A DNA stretch of 16,396 nucleotides from an uncultured Eubacteriales bacterium. Its GTDB lineage: Bacteria; Bacillota; Clostridia; Oscillospirales; Oscillospiraceae. Of this stretch, positions 5,657 through 11,696 are shown piece by piece. The stretch lies in assembly GCA_900544705.1 (NCBI GenBank), contig UQWH01000046.1, positions 1 to 16,396 on the forward strand, in the 5' to 3' direction. Made by a program: the position numbers and the translations under genes. Below the pieces are notes generated by a model. It was not told the DNA's origin. It did not search any database and worked only from the letters and a program-made list of their open reading frames with translations. Each line of letters opens with the position of its first letter. Within the stretch, counting starts at the first letter, position 1.

Positions 5657-6751
5657 ATGGAGAAACAAGGCTTTTTCAAAAAGTACTGGCTTGTTCTGCT
5701 GTGCGGCCTGCTGATCGGCGGCGCTGCGGTGCTTCTGAGCGCGCACGGCAACCCCGCGAACATGGGCTTCTGCATCGCCTGCTTCCTGCGCGATATTGCA
5801 GGCTCTCTGAAGCTGCATCAGGCGGGCGTTGTCCAGTATTTCCGCCCTGAGATCGTCGGCATCGTCGTCGGCGCCTGCCTCATGGCGCTCATCGGCAAGG
5901 AGTTCAAGCCCAAGGCCGGCAGCTCCCCCGTCATCCGCTTCACCCTCGGCGCGACCGTCATGATTGGTGCGCTGGTCTTCCTCGGCTGCCCGCTGCGCAT
6001 GGTCATCCGTATCGGCGGCGGCGACCTCAACGCCATCATTGGCCTGGTCGGTTTCGTGATTGGTATTCTGATCGGCGTATTCTTCCTCAAGAAGAACTTC
6101 TCCCTCGGCCGCGCCTACAAGCAGGGAAAGGTGGAAGGCCTTGCTTTCCCCGTGATGCTGGTGTTCGGCTTTGTGCTGACGCTGGTCGGTGCGGTCTATT
6201 TCGCCTCCTCCACCGAAGGCCCCGGCTCCAAGCACGCGCCCATTCTTCTGGCTCTCGGCGTCGGTCTGATCGTCGGTGCGCTGGCGCAGAAGAGCCGCCT
6301 GTGCATGGTCGGTGGCGTCCGTGATGCCGTTATGTTCAAGGAATTCGGCCTGCTGGCAGGCTTCGGCTGCATCCTGCTCGCCGTTTTTGCCGGCAATGCC
6401 ATCCGTGCGCTGGTCGAAGGCGTGCCCGTTTCCACCTACATCCGATTCGGCTTTGAAGGCCAGCCCATCGCCCACACCGAATGGCTGTGGAACCTGCTGG
6501 GTATGACCGTCGTCGGCTGGGGCTGCACCCTGCTTGGCGGCTGCCCGCTGCGTCAGCTCATTCTCACCGGCGAGGGCAACTCCGACAGCGCCATCACTGT
6601 CCTCGGCATGATCTCCGGCGCTGCCGCCGCCCACACGCTCAAGACGGCGTCCTCTGCGGACGGCACCGGCGCCAACGGCCCCATTGCCACGGCGGTCTGC
6701 CTGATCGTCCTGCTGATCGTTTCTCTGACCCATCTGAAAAAGGAGCAGTAA
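5657..6751 (+). CDS. yedE: YedE/YeeE-family membrane transporter, putative selenium or sulfur importer
   Basis: A 364-residue polytopic membrane protein with about ten hydrophobic segments and an internally duplicated layout. The first half carries GFCIACFLRD (Cys39, Cys42) and GCPLR (Cys111); the second carries SRLCMVGG (Cys216) and GCPLR (Cys296). Conserved cysteines in YeeE proteins pass thiosulfate through the membrane by thiol contacts. The CIACFLRD segment resembles the YedE subgroup associated with selenium metabolism more than the thiosulfate transporters. AAAGGAGAG precedes the ATG at 5657; a longer reading would start before the promoter and is rejected. tusA follows 3 nt after its stop codon. 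The membrane role is firm, but selenium versus sulfur as substrate is inferred. Confidence 0.87.
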   Translation: MEKQGFFKKYWLVLLCGLLIGGAAVLLSAHGNPANMGFCIACFLRDIAGSLKLHQAGVVQYFRPEIVGIVVGACLMALIGKEFKPKAGSSPVIRFTLGATVMIGALVFLGCPLRMVIRIGGGDLNAIIGLVGFVIGILIGVFFLKKNFSLGRAYKQGKVEGLAFPVMLVFGFVLTLVGAVYFASSTEGPGSKHAPILLALGVGLIVGALAQKSRLCMVGGVRDAVMFKEFGLLAGFGCILLAVFAGNAIRALVEGVPVSTYIRFGFEGQPIAHTEWLWNLLGMTVVGWGCTLLGGCPLRQLILTGEGNSDSAITVLGMISGAAAAHTLKTASSADGTGANGPIATAVCLIVLLIVSLTHLKKEQ

Positions 6752-6754
6752 GCC

Positions 6755-6964
6755 ATGATCGACGCAAGAGGCCTGTCCTGCCCGCTGCCCGTTTTGAAGG
6801 CGCAGAAGGAAATTGAAAAAAACCATCCCGTTACGCTGGAGATCCTCGTGGACAATGACACTGCGGTGCAGAATCTGAAGCGCTTCGCTTCTCACAGCGG
6901 CTACGCCGTTGCGGTCCGCACGCTGGAGGACGACGAGTATTCCCTCGTTCTGACGAAGGCATGA
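6755..6964 (+). CDS. TusA/SirA-like sulfur (or selenium) carrier
   Basis: A 69-residue cytosolic protein with the full TusA fold pattern. It opens MIDARGLSCPLPVLKA, where Cys9 in the CPxP motif is the persulfide or perselenide carrier, and continues with the usual beta-alpha-beta sequence (LEILVDNDTAVQNLKRFA). Selenium-associated YedF proteins have a TusA-like part followed by a second domain; this gene stops after the TusA part. AAGGAG lies within the end of yedE. The stop overlaps the next start in an ATGA arrangement, so all three genes are translationally linked. It probably accepts sulfur or selenium at the inner side of YedE or from the divergent PLP enzyme. Confidence 0.88.
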   Translation: MIDARGLSCPLPVLKAQKEIEKNHPVTLEILVDNDTAVQNLKRFASHSGYAVAVRTLEDDEYSLVLTKA

Positions 6965-7200
6965 TGCAGTTTGTTGCAACGTTTCACACGCATCTGGCCG
7001 CACTCAAAACGCACCGCCGCATGACGGCAGAGGGCGTTTCCGCCCGGATGGCGCCCGTCCCGCGCAAGATCTCATCTTCCTGCGGAACCTGTGTGTTCTA
7101 TCAGGCGGAGGATGCCTGCTACGGCCTGCTGGACACGGACACCGAGGCGGTCTACCGCCTTTCAGGCGGCGCGCCGGAGCTTCTGCGGGAATTTGAATAA
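6961..7200 (+). CDS. DUF3343 small thiol protein, putative Se/S carrier
   Basis: A 79-residue protein. Its family feature is PRKISSSCGTCVFYQ, giving Cys41-x2-Cys44, with Cys53 further on. The N-terminal part (VATFHTHLAALKTHRRMTA) fits a small alpha/beta domain. DUF3343 proteins often accompany yedE, yedF and cysteine desulfurase-like genes in anaerobes and are proposed, not shown, to be sulfur or selenium carriers. It overlaps the tusA stop by 4 nt, and a second ATG at 6964 is an equally possible start. An intrinsic terminator at 7224-7254 closes the operon. Confidence 0.8.
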   Translation: MMQFVATFHTHLAALKTHRRMTAEGVSARMAPVPRKISSSCGTCVFYQAEDACYGLLDTDTEAVYRLSGGAPELLREFE

Positions 7201-7223
7201 TCCTTAAGAATCCCTTAAATTAT

Positions 7224-7254
7224 CGCCCTGCGGCCACTTCCGCAGGGCGATTTT
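7224..7254 (+). terminator. Terminator of yedE-tusA-DUF3343
   Basis: CGCCCTGCGG (7224-7233) pairs with CCGCAGGGCG (7240-7249) over a 6 nt loop and is followed by ATTTT. A 10 bp GC-rich stem plus T-run is a clear intrinsic terminator. Confidence 0.88.
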
Positions 7255-7255
7255 C

Positions 7256-7284
7256 TTGCTTTTTGCAGAAAAATGTGATATATT
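7256..7284 (+). promoter_or_regulatory. Promoter of the small-multidrug-export family gene
   Basis: TTGCTT (7256-7261), 17 bp, then TATATT (7279-7284) preceded by TGA, an extended -10. It begins directly after the preceding terminator. Confidence 0.65.
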
Positions 7285-7314
7285 AATTTCAATATTTCAC
7301 AAGGAGCTTTTCTT

Positions 7315-7800
7315 ATGCTGCAATGGCTGACGACCACGCAGGCGGGACGCCTGCTGCTGACGCTCCTGATCTCCGCCGTTCCGGTGATCGAGCTGCGCGG
7401 CGGGATCCCTTACGGAATCGCAAAGGACTTGGATCCGTGGCTCGTTTTTGCCGCCAGTGTGATCGGCAATATGCTGCCGGTTCCGTTCATTCTGCTGTTT
7501 ATCCGCAAGATCCTGCATTGGATGAAGCGCTATCCGCGTCTCGGGAAAATTGCCTGCAAGCTGGAGGCACGCGCAGCGAAAAAGAGCGCCGGCGTGCGCA
7601 AATCCGAGCTGGTGGGGCTGTGTATTCTTGTCGCAATCCCGCTGCCCGGTACGGGCGCATGGACGGGCGCGCTGGTCGCCGCGCTGATGGATATGCGGCT
7701 GAAACGGGCGATCCCCACGATTTTTGTCGGCGTGCTGATCGCCGGGCTTCTGGTCACCTTGGCCTGTACGGGCGTGCAGGCGCTGCGTTTTCTGGTCTGA
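7315..7800 (+). CDS. Small multidrug export family membrane protein (COG2426-like)
   Basis: A 161-residue membrane protein. The N-terminal ISAVPVIELRGGIPYGI (near 19-35) and the central VAIPLPGTGAWTGALVAALM (near 104-123) are hallmarks of the COG2426 / Sm_multidrug_ex family. These two Gly/Pro-rich re-entrant-like motifs recall the DedA/VTT architecture. Four to five hydrophobic segments are visible, with a basic loop (KLEARAAKKSAGVRKSE) between the two halves. The family name implies drug export, but a transport substrate is not established and lipid or small-molecule flux is possible. AAGGAG lies 9 nt before the ATG. It is followed 18 nt later by the dCMP deaminase gene and probably shares its transcript. 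Confidence 0.83.
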   Translation: MLQWLTTTQAGRLLLTLLISAVPVIELRGGIPYGIAKDLDPWLVFAASVIGNMLPVPFILLFIRKILHWMKRYPRLGKIACKLEARAAKKSAGVRKSELVGLCILVAIPLPGTGAWTGALVAALMDMRLKRAIPTIFVGVLIAGLLVTLACTGVQALRFLV

Positions 7801-7818
7801 CGGACAGGGAGGAATAAA

Positions 7819-8304
7819 ATGAAGCGACAGGGTTATATTTCTTGGGACGAGTATTTTATGGGCATCGCGCTGCTGGCAGCCGAGCGCAGCAAGGACCCCA
7901 ACACGCAGGTCGGCGCGTGCATCGTTTCGCCGGAGAATATCATCATTTCCACCGGCTACAACGGCCTGCCCAACGGGTGCAGCGACGACGAGTTCCCGTG
8001 GGAGCGCGAGGGCGCCAATACGAAATATCCCTTCGTCGTCCATGCGGAGTTGAACGCCATTCTGAACGCGGGCGGACGCGTCCTGCGCGGCGCGCGGCTG
8101 TATGTGGCGCTGTTTCCCTGCAACGAGTGCGCAAAGGCCATCATTCAGGCCGGAATTGCCGAGATCGTCTATCTCTCCGATAAGTACAACGGCACGGAGA
8201 TGAACCTCGCCTCCAAGCGGATGCTCGATGCGGCGGGCGTGCGCTACCATCAGCTCCCCACCGAGCTGCGAAAGATCACGCTGGATTTCTCCTGTGAGAC
8301 CTGA
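7819..8304 (+). CDS. dCMP deaminase family protein (ComEB-like)
   Basis: A 161-residue zinc-dependent cytidine/deoxycytidylate deaminase-fold protein, predicted to convert dCMP to dUMP for thymidylate synthesis. Zinc ligands and catalytic Glu are visible as His75-Ala-Glu77 in VVHAELNAI and Cys101/Cys104 in FPCNECAKAI. DPNTQVGACIV (26-36) and the GYNGLPNGCSDDEFPWER loop (46-63) are typical of the dCMP deaminase/ComEB group, not of tRNA or cytosine deaminases. GGGAGG precedes the ATG by 6 nt. It lies 18 nt after the membrane protein gene, so the two are probably cotranscribed. No clear terminator is seen before the rpsO promoter. Confidence 0.9.
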   Translation: MKRQGYISWDEYFMGIALLAAERSKDPNTQVGACIVSPENIIISTGYNGLPNGCSDDEFPWEREGANTKYPFVVHAELNAILNAGGRVLRGARLYVALFPCNECAKAIIQAGIAEIVYLSDKYNGTEMNLASKRMLDAAGVRYHQLPTELRKITLDFSCET

Positions 8305-8354
8305 GCCTTTGGCACGCCGCAGCGCCGGAAAATACGATTTTTTAAAAATATTTC

Positions 8355-8383
8355 TTTACTTTTTCGCGGCTTTATGCTACGAT
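8355..8383 (+). promoter_or_regulatory. Promoter of rpsO
   Basis: TTTACT (8355-8360), 17 bp, then TACGAT (8378-8383) preceded by TG-C, an extended -10. It shares the TATGCTACGAT string with the LysR gene's promoter. The predicted start is near 8390, giving a leader of about 115 nt. Confidence 0.7.
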
Positions 8384-8389
8384 TAAATA

Positions 8390-8504
8390 GCTGACGGCTG
8401 TCAGTGCATCCCCGCGCTCAGTTCCGGGAAATCTCTCCGAATCCGGAGTGCTCCGCCATCCCAAACTTAGCCGGAGGACAATTTTTTGAAAGGTGGAAAC
8501 AACC
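8390..8504 (+). promoter_or_regulatory. Structured rpsO leader, possible S15 autoregulatory RNA
   Basis: The leader holds a CTGAC/GTCAG hairpin with a GGCT loop (8391-8404) and then CTCCG (8435-8439), CGGAG (8444-8448), CTCCG (8451-8455) and CGGAG (8472-8476). The last four can pair in mutually exclusive ways, first with second and third with fourth, or first with fourth. S15 represses its own mRNA through leader structures in several bacteria, with unrelated folds between groups. That this one does so is inference. Confidence 0.45.
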
Positions 8505-8771
8505 ATGATCCAGAAAGAAAAAAAGACCGCTATCATCGCGGAATATGCGACCCACGAGGGCGACACCGGTTCTCCCGAGGTCCAGATCGCCATTCTCACC
8601 GCCCGCATCAATGAGCTCAACGAGCATCTGCGCGAGCACAAGCACGACAACCATTCCCGCCGCGGCCTTCTGATGATGGTCGGCAAGCGCCGCAGCCTGC
8701 TGGACTATCTGGCAAAGAAGGACATCAACCGCTATCGTGCCATCATTGCCAAGCTGGGCATCCGCAAGTAA
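8505..8771 (+). CDS. rpsO: 30S ribosomal protein S15
   Basis: An 88-residue protein, the standard length for S15, which binds 16S rRNA early in assembly of the small-subunit platform. The conserved central segment GDTGSPEVQIAILTARINEL (20-39) is followed by HLREHKHDNHSRRGLLMMVGKRRSLLDYL (about 42-70), which carries the RNA-contacting His, Asp and Arg/Lys residues. The start at 8505 follows AAAGGTGG by 8 nt; an upstream GTG at 8493 would fall inside that ribosome site. It is preceded by a structured leader and followed by an intrinsic terminator and then pnp, the same order as in E. coli. Confidence 0.97.
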   Translation: MIQKEKKTAIIAEYATHEGDTGSPEVQIAILTARINELNEHLREHKHDNHSRRGLLMMVGKRRSLLDYLAKKDINRYRAIIAKLGIRK

Positions 8772-8780
8772 TATCTGTAA

Positions 8781-8810
8781 AAAATGGGCGGCCCTGCGGT
8801 CGCCCATTTT
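8781..8810 (+). terminator. Terminator after rpsO
   Basis: AAAATGGGCG (8781-8790) pairs with CGCCCATTTT (8801-8810) around a 10 nt GC-rich loop, ending in TTTT. No convincing separate promoter is seen before pnp, so readthrough of this terminator may supply pnp mRNA. Confidence 0.82.
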
Positions 8811-8835
8811 CACCATCCCCGCCGCGGGAGTGTCG

Positions 8836-8920
8836 TTTAGCAGTTGAAAGCGCCGCTGATTCCTCGGAAGCGGTTTCAAGTGCTAAAACCTCCCGTGATC
8901 TTATAATAAATGGAGGTTTT
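8836..8920 (+). promoter_or_regulatory. pnp leader: long stem-loop plus SD-sequestering hairpin
   Basis: A long stem pairs TTTAGCA with TGCTAAA (8836-8842 with 8881-8887), TTGAAA with TTTCAA (8844-8849 with 8874-8879), CCGC with GCGG (8853-8856 with 8870-8873) and TTCC with GGAA at the tip. Immediately after, AAAACCTCC (8885-8893) is the exact reverse complement of GGAGGTTTT (8912-8920), which contains the pnp Shine-Dalgarno GGAGG. The two structures share three bases at 8885-8887, so they may compete. In E. coli the pnp leader stem is cut by RNase III and PNPase then represses translation; a similar circuit is inferred here. Confidence 0.65.
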
Positions 8921-8924
8921 TCCC

Positions 8925-11057
8925 ATGATCACCAGAAAACAGTATCCGAACCATCACGTGTTCGAAACGACCATCGGCGGCCGCCCCTTCACCGTGGAGA
9001 CGGGCAAGGTCGCAGAGCTGGCCGATGCAGAGTGCATCTGCCGTTACGGCGACACCGTCGTTCTGACCACCGTGACCTGCTCCCCCGACCCCAAGCCCGG
9101 CATCGACTACTTCCCCCTGACCATCGAGTTTGAGGAGAGAATGTACGCCGTCGGCCGTATCCCCGGCAGTTTCAATCGCCGCGAGGGCAAGCCCTCCGAG
9201 CGCGGCATTCTGAACAGCCGTATCATCGACCGTCCGATGCGCCCGCTGTTTGACGACGAGCTGCGCAATGACGTCGTCGTCACCTGCACCGTGCTGGCCA
9301 ACGACTATGACAACCCCGTCGAAGTCGTCGCCTCCCTCGGCGCTTCCATCTCCGTTGCCTGCTCCGACGTGCCCTGGAACGGCCCCATCGCCACCACGAA
9401 CGTCGCCTACGTGAACGGCGAATATGTCGTCAACCCCTCCACCGATCAGCGCAATGCCGCCGACTGCTTCGTCTGCATCGCTTCCACCTTTGAGAAGGTC
9501 GTCATGATCGAAACGGAAGCCAAGGAAGCCCCGGAGAACATCGTCTACGAGTGCATCCGTGTTGCCCACGAGACCAACATGGAGATCGTCAAGTTCATCA
9601 ACACCATCGTTGACACCATCGGCAAGCCGAAGTTCACCTTTGAGAAGGCCGCCGTCAACCACGACCTGCTGGACGACCTGTGCGCCTATGGCATGGATCA
9701 GATCGAGTACGCGCTCGACACCGACGACAAAAACGTCCGCGAGGAGCGCCTGACCGCCGCCCGCCGCGACTTCGCCGAGAAGTTCGCCGAAAAGTACGAG
9801 GACTTCGATGTCAACATCGACGTCTGCCTGTACAAGATGCAGAAGAAGATCGTCAAGAAGTGGCTGCTGGCCGGCAAGCGTGTCGACGGCCGCCAGATGG
9901 ACGAGATCCGCCCGCTGGATGCCGAGGTCGGCGTTCTGCCGCGCGTCCATGGTTCCGGCCTGTTTGCAAGAGGCCAGACGCAGGTTCTGTCCATCTGCAC
10001 GCTGAACACTCTCTCCGCCGCGCAGAAGCTGGACACCATCTATCAGGAAGATACCAAGCGTTATATCCACCACTACAACTTCCCGTCCTTCTCCACCGGA
10101 GAAGCAAGAGCGGCTCGCTCCACCTCCCGCCGCGAGATCGGCCACGGCTCTCTGGCGGAAAAGGCCCTCGTGCCTGTCCTGCCCAGTGTGGAAGAATTCC
10201 CCTACGCCATCCGCGTCGTTTCCGAGGTTCTGTCCTCCAACGGCTCCACCTCTCAGGGCTCCATCTGCGGCTCCACGCTGGCGCTGATGGACGCAGGCGT
10301 TCCCATCAAGCGTCCGGTCGCGGGCATCTCCTGCGGCCTGATCTCCGATCAGGAGACCGGCGAATGGCGCACATTCACGGATATTCAGGGCGTTGAGGAC
10401 TTCCATGGCGAAATGGACTTCAAGGTCGCCGGTACGACCGAGGGCGTCACCGCCATCCAGATGGACCTGAAGAACAAGGGCCTGACCATGGAGATTATTG
10501 CCGACGCACTGGAGCGCTGCCGCAAGGCCCGTCTTGAGATTCTTGAGAAGGTCATGCTGCCCTGCATCTCCGAGCCGCGTCCCGACGTTTCCGAGTATGC
10601 TCCGAAGATGATCTCCATGCAGATTCCGGTGGACAAGATCCGTGAGGTCATCGGCTCCGGCGGCAAGACCATCCAGAAGATCTGCGCGGACACAGGCGCC
10701 AAGGTCGACATCGACGACGACGGCAATGTGTTCATCGCCGCGGTCGATCCCGCAGCCGGCTACGCCGCCAAGAAGATGATAGACGACATCTGCTTCGTCC
10801 CCGAGGTCGGCGCGCTGTACTACGGCAAGGTCGTCCGCATCCTGCCCATCGGCGCTTTCGTCGAGATCGCTCCGGGCCACGACGGTATGGTTCACATTTC
10901 CAAGCTGGAAAACCGCCGCGTCGAGAAGGTCGAGGACGTGCTGAACGTCGGCGACATGACCTGGGTCAAGTTCATGGGCTTCGACGAGAAGGGCCGCGCG
11001 AACTTCAGCCGCAAGGACGCGCTGAAGGAAATCGCAGAGTCTGAGCAGAACAAGTAA
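8925..11057 (+). CDS. pnp: Polyribonucleotide nucleotidyltransferase (PNPase)
   Basis: A 710-residue protein with all PNPase domains in order: RNase PH-like 1 (about 10-145), an all-helical linker (about 235-315), RNase PH-like 2 (about 320-545), KH (about 565-620, with GSGG at 577-580) and S1 (about 630-700, with YYGKVVRILPIGAFVEI). PH2 carries the phosphate-binding SNGSTSQ (438-444) and the catalytic GEMDFKVAG (495-503). The FNRREGKPSE stretch (83-92) is the RNA-contact loop. It degrades RNA 3'-5' with phosphate, releasing nucleoside diphosphates. ATG at 8925 follows GGAGG by 8 nt; an in-frame ATG at 8910 overlaps that SD and is unlikely. The leader can hide the SD. Two hairpins separate it from a convergent gene. 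Confidence 0.97.
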   Translation: MITRKQYPNHHVFETTIGGRPFTVETGKVAELADAECICRYGDTVVLTTVTCSPDPKPGIDYFPLTIEFEERMYAVGRIPGSFNRREGKPSERGILNSRIIDRPMRPLFDDELRNDVVVTCTVLANDYDNPVEVVASLGASISVACSDVPWNGPIATTNVAYVNGEYVVNPSTDQRNAADCFVCIASTFEKVVMIETEAKEAPENIVYECIRVAHETNMEIVKFINTIVDTIGKPKFTFEKAAVNHDLLDDLCAYGMDQIEYALDTDDKNVREERLTAARRDFAEKFAEKYEDFDVNIDVCLYKMQKKIVKKWLLAGKRVDGRQMDEIRPLDAEVGVLPRVHGSGLFARGQTQVLSICTLNTLSAAQKLDTIYQEDTKRYIHHYNFPSFSTGEARAARSTSRREIGHGSLAEKALVPVLPSVEEFPYAIRVVSEVLSSNGSTSQGSICGSTLALMDAGVPIKRPVAGISCGLISDQETGEWRTFTDIQGVEDFHGEMDFKVAGTTEGVTAIQMDLKNKGLTMEIIADALERCRKARLEILEKVMLPCISEPRPDVSEYAPKMISMQIPVDKIREVIGSGGKTIQKICADTGAKVDIDDDGNVFIAAVDPAAGYAAKKMIDDICFVPEVGALYYGKVVRILPIGAFVEIAPGHDGMVHISKLENRRVEKVEDVLNVGDMTWVKFMGFDEKGRANFSRKDALKEIAESEQNK

Positions 11058-11065
11058 AAAAACAG

Positions 11066-11098
11066 CCGGGTGGAAGAGAAATTTTCCACCCGGATTTT
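11066..11098. terminator. Bidirectional terminator after pnp
   Basis: CCGGGTGGAA (11066-11075) pairs with TTCCACCCGG (11084-11093). ATTTT follows on the plus strand. On the minus strand the stem is followed by CTG and seven T residues. It can therefore stop both pnp and the convergent membrane-protein gene. Confidence 0.85.
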
Positions 11099-11104
11099 CG
11101 TAAC

Positions 11105-11138
11105 AGCAGGGCAGGCGCCTTTCGGCGTCTGCCCTGCT
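11105..11138. terminator. Second hairpin between pnp and the convergent gene
   Basis: Fifteen-nucleotide arms (AGCAGGGCAGGCGCC and its partner, with one G-T pair) close over a TTTC loop and are followed on the plus strand by TTATATTATATT. It lies 19 nt past the minus-strand gene's stop and may act in both directions or protect 3' ends. Confidence 0.65.
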
Positions 11139-11156
11139 TTATATTATATTATGAAA

Positions 11157-11696
11157 TTACAATTTCAGCTTCGGCCGCAGCTTGACGAAATAGAAAATCT
11201 CCAGCCGGCCGATCAGAATGTCATAGACCACGAAGGTGAGATTCGCCAATGCCACCAGCGCCGCAAGCATCCACTTCCCGTATTCGCGGAATTCGGCCGA
11301 GACTGCGGGCATCCGGAACACGAAGATCATCAGCCCATAGGCGGCGCAGAGAGCTGCGTTGACATAGAGCAGCTTGACCAGCCATTTCAGGAATTTTCCG
11401 CCGTGCAGCCGCCCGAAAAAAGTCTTGAGCATGGGATAATAGCCGAAAAATACGAAGAGGATCGCGCTTTCCTTTTCCGGTGCAAGCAGCAGGCTCAGAA
11501 TCGACACCGCGCCGTACCACACAAGGCCCCATTTCCAGCCGCATTCGCAGTAGACTGGGATCAGTACCAGCGAAGCCATCACCGGGCAGGCAATTGAGGC
11601 AAAGGCAACCGTCCCGCCGAGGAACATCAGTCCCACCGCCAGCGCGGCCAGCACGCCGCACAACGCAAGGACGGAGGCTTTCGTTTTTTTATTCAT
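11157..11696 (-). CDS. Six-helix membrane protein downstream of pncB, unknown function
   Basis: A 179-residue, very hydrophobic protein with about six predicted helices (near 8-30, 32-53, 54-75, 78-95, 103-127 and 142-170) and a basic C-terminus. Size and helix count resemble substrate-binding S components of ECF vitamin transporters, but no diagnostic motif was recognised. The segment FFGYYPMLKTFFGRL (83-97) is the most distinctive part. Its ATG lies 8 nt inside the end of pncB, with only a weak ribosome site (GGCGGCGAACGTC). Translation probably depends on pncB. The link to a nicotinate enzyme allows the guess of niacin uptake, but this is context only. Confidence 0.75.
   Translation of the reverse strand: MNKKTKASVLALCGVLAALAVGLMFLGGTVAFASIACPVMASLVLIPVYCECGWKWGLVWYGAVSILSLLLAPEKESAILFVFFGYYPMLKTFFGRLHGGKFLKWLVKLLYVNAALCAAYGLMIFVFRMPAVSAEFREYGKWMLAALVALANLTFVVYDILIGRLEIFYFVKLRPKLKL

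Noticed and set aside
5627..7003. Long minus-strand frame opposite yedE and tusA
   Set aside because: The translation is low-complexity Ala/Asp/Gln/Gly-rich, and the opposite strand holds three convincing coupled genes.
6755..7200. Possible selenocysteine (in-frame TGA) in the tusA/DUF3343 pair
   Set aside because: The TGA at 6962-6964 is simply the tusA stop overlapping the next ATG. TusA is complete at that point, the reading frames differ and no following SECIS-like structure was noticed.
8902..8907. TATAAT just before pnp as a promoter -10
   Set aside because: There is no acceptable -35 at 16-18 bp upstream, and a start from it would fall at or inside the Shine-Dalgarno.
8901..10895. 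Very long open frame antisense to pnp (664 codons)
   Set aside because: pnp is unmistakable on the other strand. The antisense product is rich in Asp, Gly and Val without family motifs, as expected from the mirror of GC-biased third codon positions, and it has no ribosome site.
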